Below, piece after piece: positions 63,442-64,000 of a DNA stretch of 64,000 nucleotides. Each line of letters begins with the position of its first letter. Position 1 is the stretch's first letter. This DNA comes from Alphaproteobacteria bacterium (GTDB lineage Bacteria; Pseudomonadota; Alphaproteobacteria; Rhizobiales; Rhizobiaceae), in the NCBI GenBank assembly GCA_024742485.1, contig JANSYK010000001.1, positions 806,001 through 870,000 on the forward strand, given 5' to 3'. The translations under genes and the position numbers were made by a program. Under the pieces are notes generated by a model, which was given only the letters and a program-made list of their open reading frames with translations, ran no database searches and was not told the origin of the DNA.

Positions 63442-64000
63442 GCGCTGACCTTGCCCTTTCCATACGCAATCTCGCACTGAGCTTCAAAAGCTGGTCGGGC
63501 ACGTCGCAAGTCCTGCACGGCATCGATCTGGAAATCAAACGGGGCGAGCGCGTCGCCCTGGTTGGCGAGAGCGGCTCCGGCAAATCCGTCACCGCACGCA
63601 TCATCCTCGGCACGTTGCATGAGCTCAAAAGCGCCAGAATTTCGGGAGAGGTCTGGGTTGCCGGCCGCGAAATGTCCAGCCTTTCGCAATCGGAGCGGCA
63701 AGCGCTGCGCGGCACGGACATATCGATGATCTTTCAGGACCCGACCACCGCGCTGAACCCTGTCTACACAATCCGGCAACAGTTCCACGAGGTCCTGATG
63801 CGCGGAGACCCGAAGATTTCCCTTTCAACGGCCGAGCAGCGCAGTGCGGACATTCTGCGTGAAGTCTCGATCACCGATACCGAGCGGGTTCTGGAAAGCT
63901 ACCCCTTCCAACTCTCGGGCGGCATGAACCAGCGTGTAATGATCGGGATGGCCCTGATCAATGAGCCGCAATTGTTGCTGGCCGACGAGCCGGGAACAGC
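63438..64000 (+). CDS. ABC peptide-type ATPase (DppD family), cut by window edge
   Basis: The first 187 residues of an ATPase. Walker A G-E-S-G-S-G-K-S near residue 43, Q-loop F-Q-D-P-T-T-A-L-N-P, signature L-S-G-G-M-N-Q-R-V and Walker B L-L-A-D-E-P-G-T are visible. The ATG overlaps the DppC stop. It should be about 330 residues in full, with an OppD-type C-terminal region beyond the window. Confidence 0.94.
   Translation, partial: MSADLALSIRNLALSFKSWSGTSQVLHGIDLEIKRGERVALVGESGSGKSVTARIILGTLHELKSARISGEVWVAGREMSSLSQSERQALRGTDISMIFQDPTTALNPVYTIRQQFHEVLMRGDPKISLSTAEQRSADILREVSITDTERVLESYPFQLSGGMNQRVMIGMALINEPQLLLADEPGT

Overview
The window looks like chromosomal DNA of an alphaproteobacterium, most likely Hyphomicrobiales (Rhizobiales)-like. 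Reasons are the moderately high GC content, a UvrB with long N- and C-terminal extensions, many ABC and tripartite uptake systems tied to small catabolic clusters, and ATGA-type start/stop overlaps. Sulfatases and several amino-acid-derivative enzymes would suit a marine or host-associated heterotroph, but that is inference. No rRNA, tRNA, CRISPR array or complete insertion sequence was seen.

Layout. 1-7.5 kb is housekeeping and efflux: a DGPF/YciI protein, a small secreted protein, a YciA-type thioesterase, an EmrAB-like efflux pair, uvrB and a second thioesterase. 7.5-19.6 kb is accessory. It holds a MITE-like element in two inverted copies (7737-7911 and 13079-13261), a cupin, an SDR, a LysE exporter, an AraC/GyrI regulator, a DUF2161 nuclease-fold protein, a K+ channel, three alpha/beta hydrolases with an ICMT-like methyltransferase, and an extraordinary cysteine-repeat protein ending in a cytochrome P460-like haem domain (17227-18624), next to a histidine-rich protein of unknown function.

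19.7-36.3 kb is a catabolic region: a MetE-like protein, an aspartoacylase-family deacylase, an IclR regulator, a MalK/UgpC-type ATPase, a class-V aminotransferase-fold enzyme, RidA, a threonine-dehydratase-like lyase, two permeases and a solute-binding protein. A metallo-hydrolase is divergent. Two SDRs, a broken SDR, dusA, diaminopropionate ammonia-lyase and a frameshifted Lrp/AsnC regulator follow. 36.3-45.1 kb is a second sugar-type ABC operon with a GHL6-like glycosidase, a LacI repressor and another deacylase. 45.1-52.3 kb is a minus-strand operon: a tripartite tricarboxylate-type transporter (C-A-B order), a LacI regulator and two type I sulfatases. 52.4-64 kb has RidA, an M20 deacylase, an ornithine-cyclodeaminase-like protein, an XRE-cupin regulator divergent from hydantoinase/oxoprolinase A and B subunits, and a Dpp-type peptide transporter running off the window.

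Together the clusters look like peripheral modules: capture a solute, hydrolyse an amide, ester, sulfate or glycosidic bond, then funnel nitrogenous intermediates through PLP lyases with RidA protection. The most novel item is the (C-N-P-C-A-A-K-K)n / P460 fusion. The recurrent hairpins between binding-protein and permease genes, and the Shine-Dalgarno hairpin before one lacI gene, are the best regulatory observations.
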